Positions 1-11,835 of a stretch of 64,000 bases of DNA are shown here, in pieces. The stretch is from Tenodera sinensis (Eukaryota; Arthropoda; Insecta; Mantodea; Mantidae), in assembly GCA_030765045.1 (NCBI GenBank), contig CM060967.1:144522251-144586250 (forward strand), written 5' to 3'. How positions within the stretch are numbered: position 1 is the first letter of the stretch; every line of letters starts with the position of its first letter. The notes beneath the pieces are model-generated. The model was not told the origin of the DNA. It did not search any database and saw only the letters and a program-made list of their open reading frames with translations. Made by a program: the position numbers and the translations under genes.

Positions 1-1550
1 GCAGAGGGCTAGCCGGGCAATACTGAAATTACTTTAATTAACGTGTTATATACTGTAGACAGTGTTCCTAACATGTACACAGTATATCAAAAGATTAATG
101 ATTACTTCTACAAGCGAAGTTTACTCACAGGTTTAGCTGGTTGTAAAATATTGCACTTTTTGTACCACAGAATAACACCATTAACAGCTCTGTTCACTGC
201 CTCCTAAAACCTTTTTCAGAAAACTTTGTGAAGAACAAAGAAACGATTGCACAGATGGGAATACACCGAGAGATGATCGTGTAATCAGAATTACAGGTAC
301 AGTTAGAAGTTTTGTACAATAAAAGATTTCAGTTGTTTGTGAAACATACCGTTTTATAAATTTTATTACTGTTACATCGCCATCGCTCTGAGTGGAGGAA
401 GGAATCTCAATGCAATGATTGCAGCTAAGCCGAGGCAGCAGGGAAAATAAAAAAGGGAAAAAGTTAAAATTATTCTTCACCTTCGTATTCATTTGGACAA
501 AGTTCAATGCAGTTCGCTAAAGTAAAGCAAAAGCCAAATACCGCAACAATGCTTCATAAAAAACCTATCCCATACATATGTAATCCATTTATATGTGAGC
601 CCTTCGAGGTTAAATAAGCCAAAAGTGAAAATATGAATAACTTAGGGCATATATAAAAATTTTAAAACTGATGTTTTACTCCGGGATTACCTGTTGATAA
701 ACTATCATGTATTAGCAACAGCACTTAAGCTGCCCAAATTGTAACATTCTCCATAAGTTGCAAATGCCGTTAGAAACAAAGCAGAATAGCTCGATTGCGA
801 AGTTGGAGGTCCATTATACACTGTCCGCACTACTATTGTATAAAAAGAGAAAAAGCAGATACTGAAACGCCCAAGTTCATTCCAAGGCAACTGGTGTATT
901 TAGAGTAGCAAGTTTAGTAATGCAATGCATGCGCCTGCAGCATGTTACCCCAAGTTACAGCTGCCGGAGAAGTTGCCGGCTTGCAAGGGGCAAAGGCAAA
1001 ACGAGACTCGTCATGCATGCACGATAAAGGAACACTTTCCCTTGGCATTTACACTATCTTATGCAGCTGTGTGAGAAAATTGCTTTTTATTTTCTCTGCT
1101 TGGCTACAACGAACGAATGCTAATGAAAATACAGAATATTAATGATGTTCTTATTCCCCTCAGGGGCTCGTTCCCTTATTTTCCAAGTCTTCTCTAAATA
1201 CAAATACCATGAAGGCAGCGTTTTTACAGAAGAAGTACCCGGAATATTTTAGGCAAGACCTTGCTTTTTTCAATGTTAATGCAATATTACAAAACGTTCG
1301 GAAGCGTATGTATAGGTAATATGACAGAACTTTCTGAATATGAAAGAAAAATAGAAATAATTTCAGTCGATGGAAATTTTTGTGTTAAAATACTATGAAT
1401 ACTTTCTCTTTATCAGAGATATTGGCGATCATATTTGATAAGAATTGAGTTTGTATTTGGTGATATCAATGCACATTTTTATGTTCTGCACGTTTTCTCG
1501 CAACTATAAATGCTAACACAGTTTTAAGTGGTCACGTTCGACAAAACACC
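1..1550. other. No supported feature (beyond exon 3 of the TRPC gene)
   Basis: AT-rich sequence with only short, unconvincing open frames. On the minus strand this lies downstream of the last visible TRPC exon, so it should be intron or a later part of that gene. I looked for S4-S6 and pore coding sequence here on the minus strand and did not find it. Confidence 0.5.
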
Positions 1551-1612
1551 TAGCTTTAGTGTTTCGTGGCGCAGTAGATTGTGGGTTCAAATCCCGCCTC
1601 TGGTATATATAG
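1551..1612 (+). repeat. tRNA-like SINE head fragment
   Basis: A box A-like stretch (TGGCGCAGTAG) is followed by a good box B (GGGTTCAAATCCCGC). The two are closer than in a tRNA, so the head is truncated or internally deleted. Probably a relic of a SINE with an internal RNA polymerase III promoter. Confidence 0.4.
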
Positions 1613-1737
1613 GTAAAAATTGAAAGTAAAGAAGCAAATAAACAAAAAGTCATCGAGAAGAAACGCAGGCTATCTAGATATTTAAGAACAAGCAAATTCC
1701 TACTGGATTCTCCAGTTAACTGTTTTCCTGTGGAATA

Positions 1738-1978
1738 TAGAGGTAGTATTGTATCCATCCAAAAGTTTGATATCGAGATTTCACTGGAAATACAAGATAT
1801 GAGATTCCCAGTACCAAAATAACATATTTTTGAATATAAGCGACGTGCGTGTTTTATGTGTGTATTTGCGTGCATGTGTTTGTGTGTCTTTGAACAGCAT
1901 AAATAAAACTGAAAAGTCTATTAAATAGCAAACTTGATATTCAAGTTCAGTATTTTTATCAGGGGTGCGATAAGAAAG
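1738..1978 (+). repeat. R1 element, diverged 5' fragment
   Basis: Matches the 5' part of the abundant R1 repeat in this window: 'GAGATTTCACTGGAAATAC' block, then a TG-rich stretch, then 'GAACAGCATAAATAAAACTG', then a GTGCGATAAGAA block corresponding to TGCGACACGAAGA in better copies. It stops where the SINE at 1981 begins. Confidence 0.6.
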
Positions 1979-1980
1979 GC

Positions 1981-2095
1981 GGCACCATGGCCGGGCGGTT
2001 AGACAGTTTGCCTATCACCAAGGCGACCGGAGTTCGATCCCAGGAACCCACATGTGGTATTCGTGGTGGACGAAGCGGTGTACTGTTTAAGTTTA
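1981..2095 (+). mobile_element. tRNA-derived SINE
   Basis: Box A (TGGCCGGGCGGTTAGAC) and box B (GAGTTCGATCCCAGG) occur at tRNA-like spacing. They are followed by a body block (ATGTGGTATTCGTGGTGGAC) that recurs almost unchanged at about 33495, so this is the head of a dispersed family, not a tRNA gene. It sits between two R1 fragments. Confidence 0.65.
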
Positions 2096-2137
2096 AAATA
2101 TTTTGTATCCTGCACATTTTGCCTTTGTAATCTTTTT

Positions 2138-2370
2138 CATTCTGAATGGCTTTTGTACAAGTGGAAACCGTAAGAGATGGAATTTTAATGTAAAGAAAAT
2201 TTAGATCTTGTTTAAGGGTACAGTTTATGTCAAATATATTTTTGTGCAGTTATCGATTTCCGAAAATGTTTTGTTATTGGTTTGAATTCTGAAGTCCAAA
2301 GCCTTGTTCATTCTGAATGACCTTCGTATAAATTATAAGCGTAAAAGGTCTGAGTCATCAAATAACTTAC
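2138..2370 (+). repeat. R1 element, internal fragments
   Basis: The block 'GGCTTTTGTACAAGTGGAAA' with CCGTAAGAGATGGA and GTTTAAGG...CAGTTTATGTC corresponds to the middle of R1 (CTTTTGCATAACTGGTAAAC, CCGTAAGAGATAGA). A second partial duplicate of the same motif starts near 2300. About 350 bases of consensus between this and the fragment at 1738 are missing. Confidence 0.5.
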
Positions 2371-4230
2371 TTTTATCAAATGCGATTTGGGGTGTGGAGA
2401 ATTTTCCGTCGTCAAACACCAATTAGCTATTAGGATGCCATATTTATTGGTTGTTTGATGAATTATTAGCGTCCTTTAACCGGATAAATAATATCGGTGT
2501 TAGTGGAAAAATACATGATAATATTGTAAATTGCTTTTGTCAAAAAAGATGGAATACATATCGTTACGTATATGGCAATCAATCTCGTCTCGTATTTTCA
2601 AACTCTTCCTCGCTCTCCAACTAGATGCAATATACTATTGATCGCTCTGGTTTCGAATTTGTGTTTCATATTGGGAATTGCATATATAAAGGAGGGAAAC
2701 TGTTGGAACAAGTTTTAATAACTTCCATACGTATAGGAAAACGCATTTCATTAAGCATACAATATCTACACTTGTCAGAGTGCATTGACATAAGAGCAGG
2801 GGGTAGTAATTGCATGGCAAACCACAACTGCACCATACACGGCAGCAAAATTCAATCATTATTAAAGGAAATATCTTATTGACACCATAGTTAGAGTATG
2901 GTACTTTTTAACTGAAATTAAAATGAAACCACATCTTGCTTTTAACCACTAATACGCACTCCTAAAATTGCCATCTGTAATGCTTCAGGAGTAACCTTAT
3001 TCCAACAAGCGGTTAGTGAACATGTTTCTGAACTGTAGTTTAAATCTAAATGTCATCTACTGGGGAATAACTCTTAAGTTTTGATTACCTTCATTAGTTT
3101 TATTATTAAAGTGTAATTTTAAATATACTAGCACAGAAGCAGCTTCAATGGATTTCTGGGTGTGGCTGCCCCCCTAGCCGTTAGATTTAGATTAGAAGCA
3201 ACGAAGATTTGCTGAGTTAGTCCTCTGATGCATGTATTACATTATTACAAATGTCACTCTTCTTCTAATTCCTGAACCGGTTTAGGTATCCCCTTCACAG
3301 GCATCTTATAGGAAGTAATTCGAAAGCCAGACGAAATGGACTAGCCATTCATTAAAAGCCGAACGTCATGAGTTTAATCCCAGCGACTGTAATCAAAGTG
3401 GACTGTACCCAGTGAAATAACCAGTGAAATGGTACACGTGAATGATGAAAGGGTTACATTAGACTACAGCTGCATAGATTTTTATTTTTGAAAAAGAACA
3501 AGAAACAAATTAAACTATAATAATATTAAAATACATTTGTGATATAAATAGCTCCCTAACAATACCTTTATTTTATTTCAAAATATCAGTACAATATGAA
3601 AATAACAAAAAAGTTACAATATTCTGAAACTAAACACATTTTTTGCCAAGTGGAGAAGTTTAAGAGCTTTCTTTTCTCCTTTTAAAAGATTGAATTCAGG
3701 ATAGAATACTTTAATTTGCCTTAGGTTTTTCAGCAATGAATCAGTTTCAAATTGCACAATTATCTACGCAAATTCGTGCTTCAATTCAAAGCAACAGAAT
3801 CAGTGGTAGGCAAGAAAATGAGATCCAGATGCCATGTGGCAACAGGAAAAATTGTGTAATATATTGTAACGACCCAATGAGGAAATTGTACAGCATGTCA
3901 GAGTATGTTAGCACCAAAGTAGGTTGGGAAACGATTACAGTATAACGTTTTTGTTTATTGTACTCGGTAACAAAAGACAATATAGGCTACCTTCGAGTAG
4001 AATAACTATTTCTTCGCTCAATAGCCAGGACCGCTGCCTGTCGCAGCTCCTCACTTTACTCGCGATGCTCAATAGGCAGCGGTATACTTAAAATCTGCAC
4101 GCCGATGGTTGGGAGCGAACTGAGGGCGCACTTAGCAGTCCGGTAACAGAGCTCTACACTATAGAACCATGACTTAGGACCTACATTTTTGAACTACTAG
4201 GATAGAATTCATAAATCTGGGTATACTTAC
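2371..4230. other. No supported feature
   Basis: AT-rich sequence downstream of the third TRPC exon. A weak tRNA-like box B (GAGTTTAATCCCAG, near 3371) could be an old SINE. Open frames at 2625-2882 occur on both strands and have no recognisable content. Confidence 0.4.
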
Positions 4231-4370
4231 TTGATAGTACGCTACGACCCTTAATGCTACAGTTGCCACATAGAGCGAGTTGGTGACGAAATCTATGACG
4301 TTCCACATATCGTTGGCGTATTCCTCGAGTCCCACGTCCCATAGTTGCTTCACCTCGCTCCAGATCAATC
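4231..4370 (-). CDS. Trpgamma: TRPC-family channel, exon for end of S2, linker and S3
   Basis: Exon of a transient receptor potential (TRPC subfamily) cation channel of the plasma membrane. Read leftwards it starts after a TTTTCAG acceptor and ends CAA|GTAAGT. Length is 140 bases: 2 bases completing a glycine codon split from the previous exon, then 46 codons. It encodes GLIWSEVKQLWDVGL, EEYANDMWN and IDFVTNSLYVATVALRVVAY, which are the end of S2, the S2-S3 linker with its EY...D.WN signature, and S3. The family is unmistakable to me. The TRP-gamma assignment is from memory of insect TRPC sequences; TRPL is the main alternative. S4 onward is outside the window. Confidence 0.95.
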
Positions 4371-4380
4371 CTGAAAACAT

Positions 4381-5686
4381 TAAAAGAATATCTTAAAATA
4401 GTCCTGAATGAGACACATTAGACACTCGTACTTCAGGAGAGACCTGGTGCATACGGGTAACGAGATAGACAACTATGGTGCCAACTGCAGTGATGTAGGT
4501 AATTCCCTAGTCCAGTTACGGCCCAATGTAACTTTTGGTAACATTGTAAAACAGGTGAAAATCGTTGTTTCCTGCCAGCAGCATTCACTTATTTTTCAGC
4601 TTCCTACGCATTCGACAGGGCGCAGTACGATAGAAAAAATGACGCAAAATAAGAAACAAGAGAAATGTCAAATTTTTCCCGCAAAGAAGAAACCATATTG
4701 CTGGATATTGTAATTGCAATTTTAGTTTTTCAGAAAAAAAAAACTGCTTGCAAGGAAGTCGTTGAGAATTTTAATTCGACGTTATGCTTTTAGCTTATTA
4801 ATCGTTTTTATTTGTATATTTTACGAATTATCGGATCAAAGCATATTTAAGTACAATACATTTACCTTAAATTTGAAGAATACAATTGCAAATTGATTTC
4901 ACATTTTCATGTTTCTGGAAGTAAGCCTCAAACACAATAAATAACTTCACACTTTACCATTGTGAAAAAAATTCTAGGTTAGAAATGTTAGTTTTTGTTT
5001 CTCCTGTAAAATTTTGGTTTTTAAGCCATAATAAAATTTGTAACAATGCTCCTATTATCCAAATAACTACAATATACATTACTTACCATTTAATTATTTT
5101 ATTCAAAGCTGCACTATATATTTTTTCGTTTTGTAATTCTGCTGATCTAATTTCAATTAAGTTAACTAGAGCAAATTCGCCAGTCGAATTTGATGTTAGA
5201 TCAAGATGCCATGAACTTCGATCAAGGTTTATACAACCAAAATTCTAAGGTCAGCTTGACTAAAATCGCTTTCATGTGTTGGAGCTCAGATTATTTTTTA
5301 TACAACCGGGCCTAAATCGAATGCTGCTCTCGCACTTTCCAGTCAGTGTTACTTGAAGCTATTTCCATGATTAAGCAATTACTAATTTTTTTAAATTAAA
5401 TATGTACATTAAGTCTATGGAAAAAGTCAAGTGATATTGGATAGTAACGTTAAAATCTTTATGGTATTAAATTTTACTGGAAGGGCATTTAAAAGATTTC
5501 ACATACTTACTGATCCTTATTCTAATAGCAATATACATTTTACTTTCTGTGTTGAATAATTAAGTTATCAGCTCACATTTTCATGTTAAAATACGCAACA
5601 TTTTTATACCTTGAAATTGACATCATCGACTGACATCGGACACATTTATGTTGAAGTCTTTTAACTTTTTGGCCTTTATACAAATA
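4381..5686. other. No supported feature
   Basis: AT-rich intron sequence. The 101-codon plus-strand frame at 4408-4713 lies beside the exon and has no recognisable domain. Confidence 0.5.
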
Positions 5687-6136
5687 TCAGATGTATAAAG
5701 TTGTAGTGTGCGCAGTTTTCATTCGCCCAGCTATCATAACCAGCACGCTGTATGTAATCTTAATTGAAATGTTACCCACACATGTGACTTCCTGATTAAA
5801 ATGCAGCACTTTCTTCTTTTTCTTGATCTTAGGTTTGCTCTTGATATTATTCCTCCATTGTTGGATTTCCGTCCGTTCTCGCTTTTTTTCCATTTGTTCT
5901 TTGTATGGAGTGAAAGTCAATCTTTCACTTTGTTCGTGACGCCTTCTTCTGAGGTTTAATTTCTCCTCTACATTCCTTAGGAATGATACCTGCTGCAGTG
6001 ATGTCTGGGATGCAGAAGGTTGACAGTTCTCTTCAATTTGAAGTGATGAGGATGAAAAGGTTATTAGTACTGGAAGCACTGGATTTAAGGGTGATGAAAG
6101 TAAAGCTCTTCTTGAGAAATTGGCAAGGATGCATTA
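5687..6136 (-). other. Unassigned open frame, about 150 codons
   Basis: The longest unexplained non-repetitive minus-strand frame in this intron: 130 codons from the first ATG and about 150 between stops. It is Ser-rich at first, then strongly charged (NLRRRRHEQSERL, EQMEKKRERTEI) with a lysine run (KPKIKKKKKV) and a likely coiled or disordered character. I see no known domain. It could be part of a decayed transposon protein, a nested gene exon or chance. The hydrophobic C-terminal 30 residues look non-coding. Confidence 0.25.
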
Positions 6137-6139
6137 GTT

Positions 6140-7080
6140 GCCCATTTGTTTCTACCATCTGTTTCCAAGGTTATAAACTATACTTGTCCGATATGGTCCG
6201 GTACCACTAGGCTTTCTCCTACATTAATGAAGTTAAATAACCGAAAAAAGTGTTAGAAATGTATGTGTTAAATTCAAATTCTTTAGCTATTTCTGTTTAG
6301 CTTCTGTTGTGGAAATGTAGCAGATAATGGAATTAAAGCTTTTGATTCTTTTAGAGCATTGCGCTGACTACTTATCTATGACTAGAGTCCGAACCTTCAT
6401 ACAGGAAACAAAAAGTTGCGGGGTTTGGAGTATAAGAAGTGGGAGGGGTATGTCTATCATATGATCATAACACAGAGGAGCCAAGGTAAGGTCGACGTAG
6501 AAACGTTGCAGATAAACTTTTGTATAAATTACATTCAATGCTGTCACCATTTGCAGTAAAATATTCATTCGGTTTTCGTGCTCCAGGTATTCTACTGTGT
6601 GGAACTAGTGGACACATTCGAGAGACACTATGCGCTGTAGGCAGTGTGTTTTTGTGCAGGCACTGCACCCGCACAATGACGTCACGCTCTGCCCTTGTGG
6701 AGGTGACTTGCAACCACCTCATTTGGCGATAGCTGTACAAAGGTTCCGACCCTATTATGACCTTCCGGAAGTCATGAACAAAGAAAGATGAATGTATTCA
6801 ACATTTGAAGACAGTTTTACCAAAGTGCATAATTGATTATCTGGAACATACAGAGAAGGGACCAGAGGTTGCAGTAAGCTAAACAGACTGATCAAGACAT
6901 TACATGTTGCTATGTTGCAGGGCTGTGATCTACAACTCTGTATCATAAGTGCATAGTGGAGAAAAAGCAATCGAGATCAAGAATTTTTATTTTCAGCAAT
7001 GCTATTGCTCATTTCATATTGATTATTTCTATTAAATATTGAACGCCTTAAATTGCATATTATGTAACATATATTAATAT
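6140..7080. other. No supported feature
   Basis: Overlapping open frames on both strands at 6465-6740 are short and unrecognised. No repeat copy from elsewhere in the window was noticed here. Confidence 0.4.
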
Positions 7081-7084
7081 TTAT

Positions 7085-8470
7085 TTATTCCAGATTTACA
7101 ATGTCTTTTACATTCTCCTATACTCATTTAGGAACTACATATAATTTTTATCCACTCTTCTCTGTCTTCCCAGGATCTATCTTCTAATTCCATTTCTTTC
7201 ATTATTACTGTTATTCCTTGTTTCCATCTTAATTTAGGTCATCCCCTCTCCTATGTCCCACTGGAGTCCATTCATGTATCTTCTGTCACAGTCTGTCCTC
7301 ACCCATTCTTTTCACGTGCCCAAACTATCTTAATTGTTCTGTTTTAATTTCTTCTACGAATGAACCTTTTACTTTTATTTTTTGCCTTATAACTGCATTT
7401 CTGATTTTGTCTCTCCTTGGTATCCTTGCAGATCTTCGTCAAAAATCCATTTCTGTAGGTTTAATTTAGCTAATATTCTTGATTTCAAATGTCAAGTCTC
7501 TGAACCATATGTGATTACATCTTTGTAACTTTGATACTGCTGACCTTCATTTGTTGATTTTTCCATTCATATCATCTTCATGGTTTCCATCTTTAGTTAT
7601 TTTTACCCCTAAATATGCATATTCGTTGCAATGTTTAATAATTGTTCCTTTTCCAATTTCCAAGATTAGATCTTTTGCATGTATTCCTATTGCCATATAG
7701 TTACTTTTGTTAATGTTAATGCTTAAGCCCATTTTCCATATTCTTCCATGAGTTTTCTTGTCATGTATTCAATATCATCATGATCTCCTGCTACTACCAG
7801 ATGGTCGTCTGCGAATAATACTGAACATATGGTTTCATCTGTTCATAATAAACCCATTTGGGAGCATTTATTTGTCCAGATCTGTAAGGCATTTTGAAGG
7901 TATATTTTAAATAAGGTAGCTGATAGGGAGCAGCCTTGTCTTAAACCTTTAGTAACATAGAATCCTTGCGGAATCTTGTTCTGCATTTTGAGTTTTCTAC
8001 AGGAATGTTCATATTCATTTTGTATTGTATTGCAGTGTTATTTATTTTATAATTTTCCAGCTATTCCCATAGCTTAGAGCATGGAACATTACAATACGAT
8101 TTTTCCAAGTTGACTAATAGATGTAGAGTATGATCTGTAGCTTTCCTGCCCACGAACATATTCAAGTGTGCATCTCTCCCATCATCATCAACGTCGATGG
8201 TTCTTGGTCACTACATCTGGCTTGAAGCCCGAGAACATCTTGAATAATAGATGTAGAGGTTCTTCAAAAGAAATTCTTTTTTCAATAAGTTGTCTTAAAC
8301 AAAAATGTGGTCGATGGTTGAATGTCCAACTCGAAATCCTGCCTATTCTTCTGTTTCTATTAGTTTACATTCTTGTTCTAATATATTCTTCAATATTTTT
8401 CCATAAGGGTGGCTGAAAATACTGGTTACTGTTATTCCTCGATATTTTTTACATATTGATATAATGAAAT
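7085..8470 (-). mobile_element. Decayed non-LTR retrotransposon (LINE) reverse transcriptase
   Basis: Read leftwards, the sequence gives degraded reverse transcriptase blocks in the correct order: EEQAGFRVGHST near 8330; a motif A region with LEKSYCNVPCSKLWE near 8080; the motif C box FADDHLVVAGDHDD near 7800; then GLSININKSNYMAIG and EYAYLGVKITKDGNHEDDM near 7700-7570. Stops and frameshifts interrupt it throughout, so it is dead. Its plus-strand (antisense) bases look T-rich. The same type of LINE recurs at 22190, 27895 and 61660. It probably belongs to an RTE- or jockey-like group, but I cannot place the clade. It is interrupted by an insertion at 8129-8244. Confidence 0.8.
8129..8244. mobile_element. 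116-base insertion with 14-base target duplication inside the LINE
   Basis: TAATAGATGTAGAG occurs exactly at 8115-8128 and again at 8245-8258. Removing the insert plus one copy restores a continuous reverse transcriptase reading on the minus strand (EEPLHLLVNLEKSY). That makes this a genuine later insertion. The insert holds a short TCATCATCA-type run and no coding sequence; its family is unknown to me. Confidence 0.8.
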
Positions 8471-8479
8471 AAAATGTTT

Positions 8480-9179
8480 GCCATTAAAAAAACTATAGAT
8501 GTGGCAGAGAGGCCAGTAAACAAGGGGCAAGGTCGAACGAACGCAGTTTGACTCGCCTGTGTGTAGCAAACTTCCGTAGTAGCCACATTCAACAAACATA
8601 ACCAGATACAGGGCGTTTTCTGCACGACACTATTTAGTAGACTCAGGAGTATTTATTTAGCGTGCCAAAACATCAATGAATAGAATAAAGCGCACTGTTC
8701 TTGTTATAAAGAAATTAGTCGTAAATGACAGGTATTATTCTATCCAATGGTGCTATTTCTACTACATAAGTTACACTGTATTGGCGAGACCTAGGCCAAA
8801 AGCTGCAGTGTAGTTGCATTTCAGTGTTAGCCTGGAGAGGTTGAGTGTATCAATGGGCGTGAAAACATCGCAGCAAGGGAGTCCTTGAATCTCAATTAAC
8901 ATCAAACAACTGTGTAATTGTCACCTTGGGAACCGTTCTATACAAGAACAGATTTCAGTATACACAATGGGGTTCCTAAAACCAAAGACAGGTGCTGTCA
9001 CTACCAAACCATGAGACTGGGTACAAAATACACTGGAGTAATGCGACTAAATTACATTTACAGCACATTTCCGTTGCATAAATCTTTCCTAAACTTTGTC
9101 TTAAATTGAAGTTATTGATACACACCAAGAAGAGGATTAGATACCAACAGAATTTTAAATGAAAACATGCCAAATTATT
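8480..9179. other. No supported feature
   Basis: Intron sequence without recognised coding or repeat content. Confidence 0.4.
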
Positions 9180-9600
9180 TCTAAAATACTGACTGAGATT
9201 TTTGTCAACTTATTCCTTAGGTGTGCATGGTTCTTTAGATACATTTGAGGCAATGTACCGAAGAAATTTGGTGAAAATTGCTGAAAATTTTTATTTTTAC
9301 TTTTCGCAGTTTTATTATGCTTATAGTTTACTACTTTAATGGCACACTTTTGTTTTCTCATTATCGGGCATTTTTAAAGCACCAGAAGGGCGTTTAAATG
9401 TCCCAGAGGGCGTCGGCATTCCTCGCTGCACTTCGTCGTTACAGCTTTCAAATGCAATTTTCGTTTTCACTGGCTTTGATTTTAGTCTCTTACAGGGAAT
9501 TTTGCTCCAGAGGTTGTGAGTTGGCTGTGCTGAAATGAATTTGATATATCGAGTTGGAATTTCGTGAATCTGACACGTGGTAAACAAACAAGTGCAGTCA
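9180..9600 (-). repeat. Dispersed repeat R3, copy 1
   Basis: On the minus strand this aligns with plus-strand 43330-43655. Shared blocks include GTAAGAGACTAAAATCAAAG, GGGACATTTAAACGCCC, AAAAATGCCCGATAATGAG and AAGCATAATAAAA. The frame on this strand (83 codons) has no known domain. Probably a non-autonomous transposable element. Confidence 0.7.
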
Positions 9601-10330
9601 GTGTTCTGTAATCCTGCCAGGTTATTTGAGTATACAGATACAAATTAGGCATTGTTTAGGTATTAAAATAAGTAATAAGCAAATATTTTATGAGTTTGAT
9701 ATAAAAATTAGTAAAAATGCAAGGAGTAGATCTTATCTAAGAAAAATAAATTTCTAAATTTTGTGTACCGAAAGGGAAAGGAAATTTTTCATATTAAGAA
9801 ACGATCAAACAAATTTAAAATTCTCAAAAGGTGCCACTGAGGCCAAAAAGAAACCAGCAAAGTCCCACATATGGTGGTGGGGACTTCTAAATTGATTTGA
9901 TTTAGGTAAAGTACAAAAATATACTGTTAAAATTTAAAATCCATTTTCACAGTTTTTCTCAGAATTTCTTACTATTCAAAATGCTCCTGGAAACCTAATT
10001 TATATCTTACTGGCTTGAGATTTTAAGAGAGGTTCAGAGATTAAGGTATTAGAATTTATCATGCACTAGTTCAAAATATTAAATAGTTGAGTCGAAATTC
10101 AATATTTTTCATAACTCATACTGAAAAAATTGAAAATATCAATAAACTGTACACAAAATATTTATTTTTTAAACTAGTTAAACCTAAGCAATGGTTGTGT
10201 GACAATTCCTTTATATCTGCATACTGATCTCAAATTTAAAATTTAGGAGAAATACAATAAACTGTAGGGCCCAAGGGTCATTTCATGTTGACATATCAAG
10301 AAATGATTTATTATTAATAAATATATTAAT
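9601..10330. other. No supported feature
   Basis: AT-rich intron sequence with no recognised element. Confidence 0.4.
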
Positions 10331-10512
10331 ATTACAGTTTCACGGGCGATCAGCCGTGTGAGGTTTGAAAATATTGAGTTTTCGGCCATTCTAAACTCCA
10401 TGGCCTTCGTCAGAATGAAATTGGCCATTCTGACGAAGGCCATGGAGTTTAGAATGGCCGAAAGCTCAATATTTTCAAACCTCACACGGCTGATGGCCCG
10501 TGAAGCTGTAAT
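10331..10512. repeat. Foldback element with near-perfect 87-base arms
   Basis: The left arm (10331-10417) is the reverse complement of the right arm (about 10426-10512) with only a few mismatches, separated by an 8-base centre. Because of the palindrome, both strands show the same open frame (MRFENIE..SAILNSMAFVR), which is an artefact. Each arm contains CTGACGA, then GGCCAT/ATGGCC able to form a stem, then GAAA: the core layout of a hammerhead ribozyme, with one extra A after CTGACGA. AATATATTAAT occurs at 10320-10330 and 10547-10557, a possible target duplication, though it is AT-rich and the right copy lies 34 bases beyond the arm. Confidence 0.85.
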
Positions 10513-10559
10513 AAATAACGTGCGCCGTGAAAGCTTTAAATCTTACAATATATTAATAG

Positions 10560-11005
10560 TTTAAAAACGGTTAGACATTAGACATTGACATTTTTGTATG
10601 CTATATATTTTATCCTGAGCGTGTAGAACAAAAATTAAAGCAATCACATGAAAACTGTGGACCTTTTAATTTTCATAGATACATTGCCTTAGAATGACAA
10701 ACCAAATGCGGACTTCCAAAATACTGCTTGAAGTCAAAGTTCAAAGGAGTTTCAAATAAATTATTTCTGAACTATTAATAGTAGGGATTGGCCAAAAGGG
10801 CGTCGACTGACTGGTGTTGCTCTATGATTGAGCAATATTTGAGAATTTTATTTAATTTTGGATCAGTAACAAGTAGATGCATTATATACCAGGATGAATA
10901 ACGGATTGAGGTTAATTAATAATATTTTCATAAGCAAGGTCATCTGTTGGCCATGCTCCTTAAAATACATTAACGCAACTTTGTTCAAATGAAGCAAACA
11001 GGTAT
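10560..11005. other. No supported feature
   Basis: AT-rich intron sequence between a foldback and a SINE. Confidence 0.4.
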
Positions 11006-11006
11006 G

Positions 11007-11400
11007 TTGCGAGCGAGATGGATCTACGGTAACGTGTGAGACTTGCTTTCGGAAGATCGTGGGTTCGATTTCCATAGCCAACCTTTCTAACCCATGGTTT
11101 TTTTTTCGGAGGGTTTTTCCTGGTTAGTAGGCGAATGCTGGAAAGGATAAATACATCCCTCGAATTTCCTCCCCCTCCATTTTATTTCACCTTCATTTCA
11201 ATCAAGGCCGGAACTGTTGGCGAATTTAGCACTGCTGTGTGGAAACTTTGCAAACTGTATGTAACTCCTGTTTCCGACTGAGGAGTGGCCTCTTAGTTGC
11301 CTGCCTTCCTGTGGGGGGGGGGGGGGGCGCCCGTAGAGTGTTCTCATCTCATCCCTTGCTCTCAGGGGTCTGATATACAATAGCTAGACTGTGGACTCAG
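11007..11400 (+). mobile_element. tRNA-derived SINE, family C
   Basis: The head is GCGAGCGAGATGG...CGGTAACGTGTGAGACT with box B GTGGGTTCGATTTCC. The body includes TAACCCATGG, GGCGAATGCTGGAAAGGATA, TTCATTTCAATC and a tail block ending in GGAGTGGCC. The same order of blocks occurs at 26664-27000, and related heads at 60784 and 59090. A run of 15 G lies at 11313-11327 near the end. Confidence 0.75.
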
Positions 11401-11835
11401 TGTGGAATCCCCTCCGGTTGGACTCTATCTGTACACAGGTATGCCATTTTAAACAAATTGGTTATAAATACTCTTAGGTAAACTGAAAGCACTGAGTGTG
11501 ACGAGATTGGGGAATCCCTCTGGATTACGCTAACTTTAGCGAGGGTGCTCACCTTGCCTTCCCGTTGTTTCAGGTTGGAAGTTCCATCAACTGCTGTCTC
11601 GTCCTTGAAGATGCTATAAATTAAGCTATCTCTTATGGAATCTTATCCCAGTAGTAGGTGAAGGCAATAATATAACCGAGTGTTTGATAAGTATCCGATT
11701 TTATTCCGGAAGAAAAGTATAAAAGTGGCTAACTTACAAATTTCCCATCATTCACATGTCCACACTTATCTGTATTTTTAATGCTTTCGCCCGAAACCCC
11801 GCTTGTAACTTGAAACTTGTAACTTGTAATAATAA
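11401..11835. other. No supported feature
   Basis: Sequence between the SINE and the solo LTR. Nothing recognised. Confidence 0.35.

Noticed and set aside
705..890. Downstream TRPC membrane exon (hydrophobic minus frame)
   Set aside because: It does not resemble S4-S6 or the pore, and no phase-0 acceptor matching the upstream exon was found.
10243..10564. Two similar ORFs on opposite strands as paralogous genes
   Set aside because: They are the same sequence read from the two arms of a palindrome.
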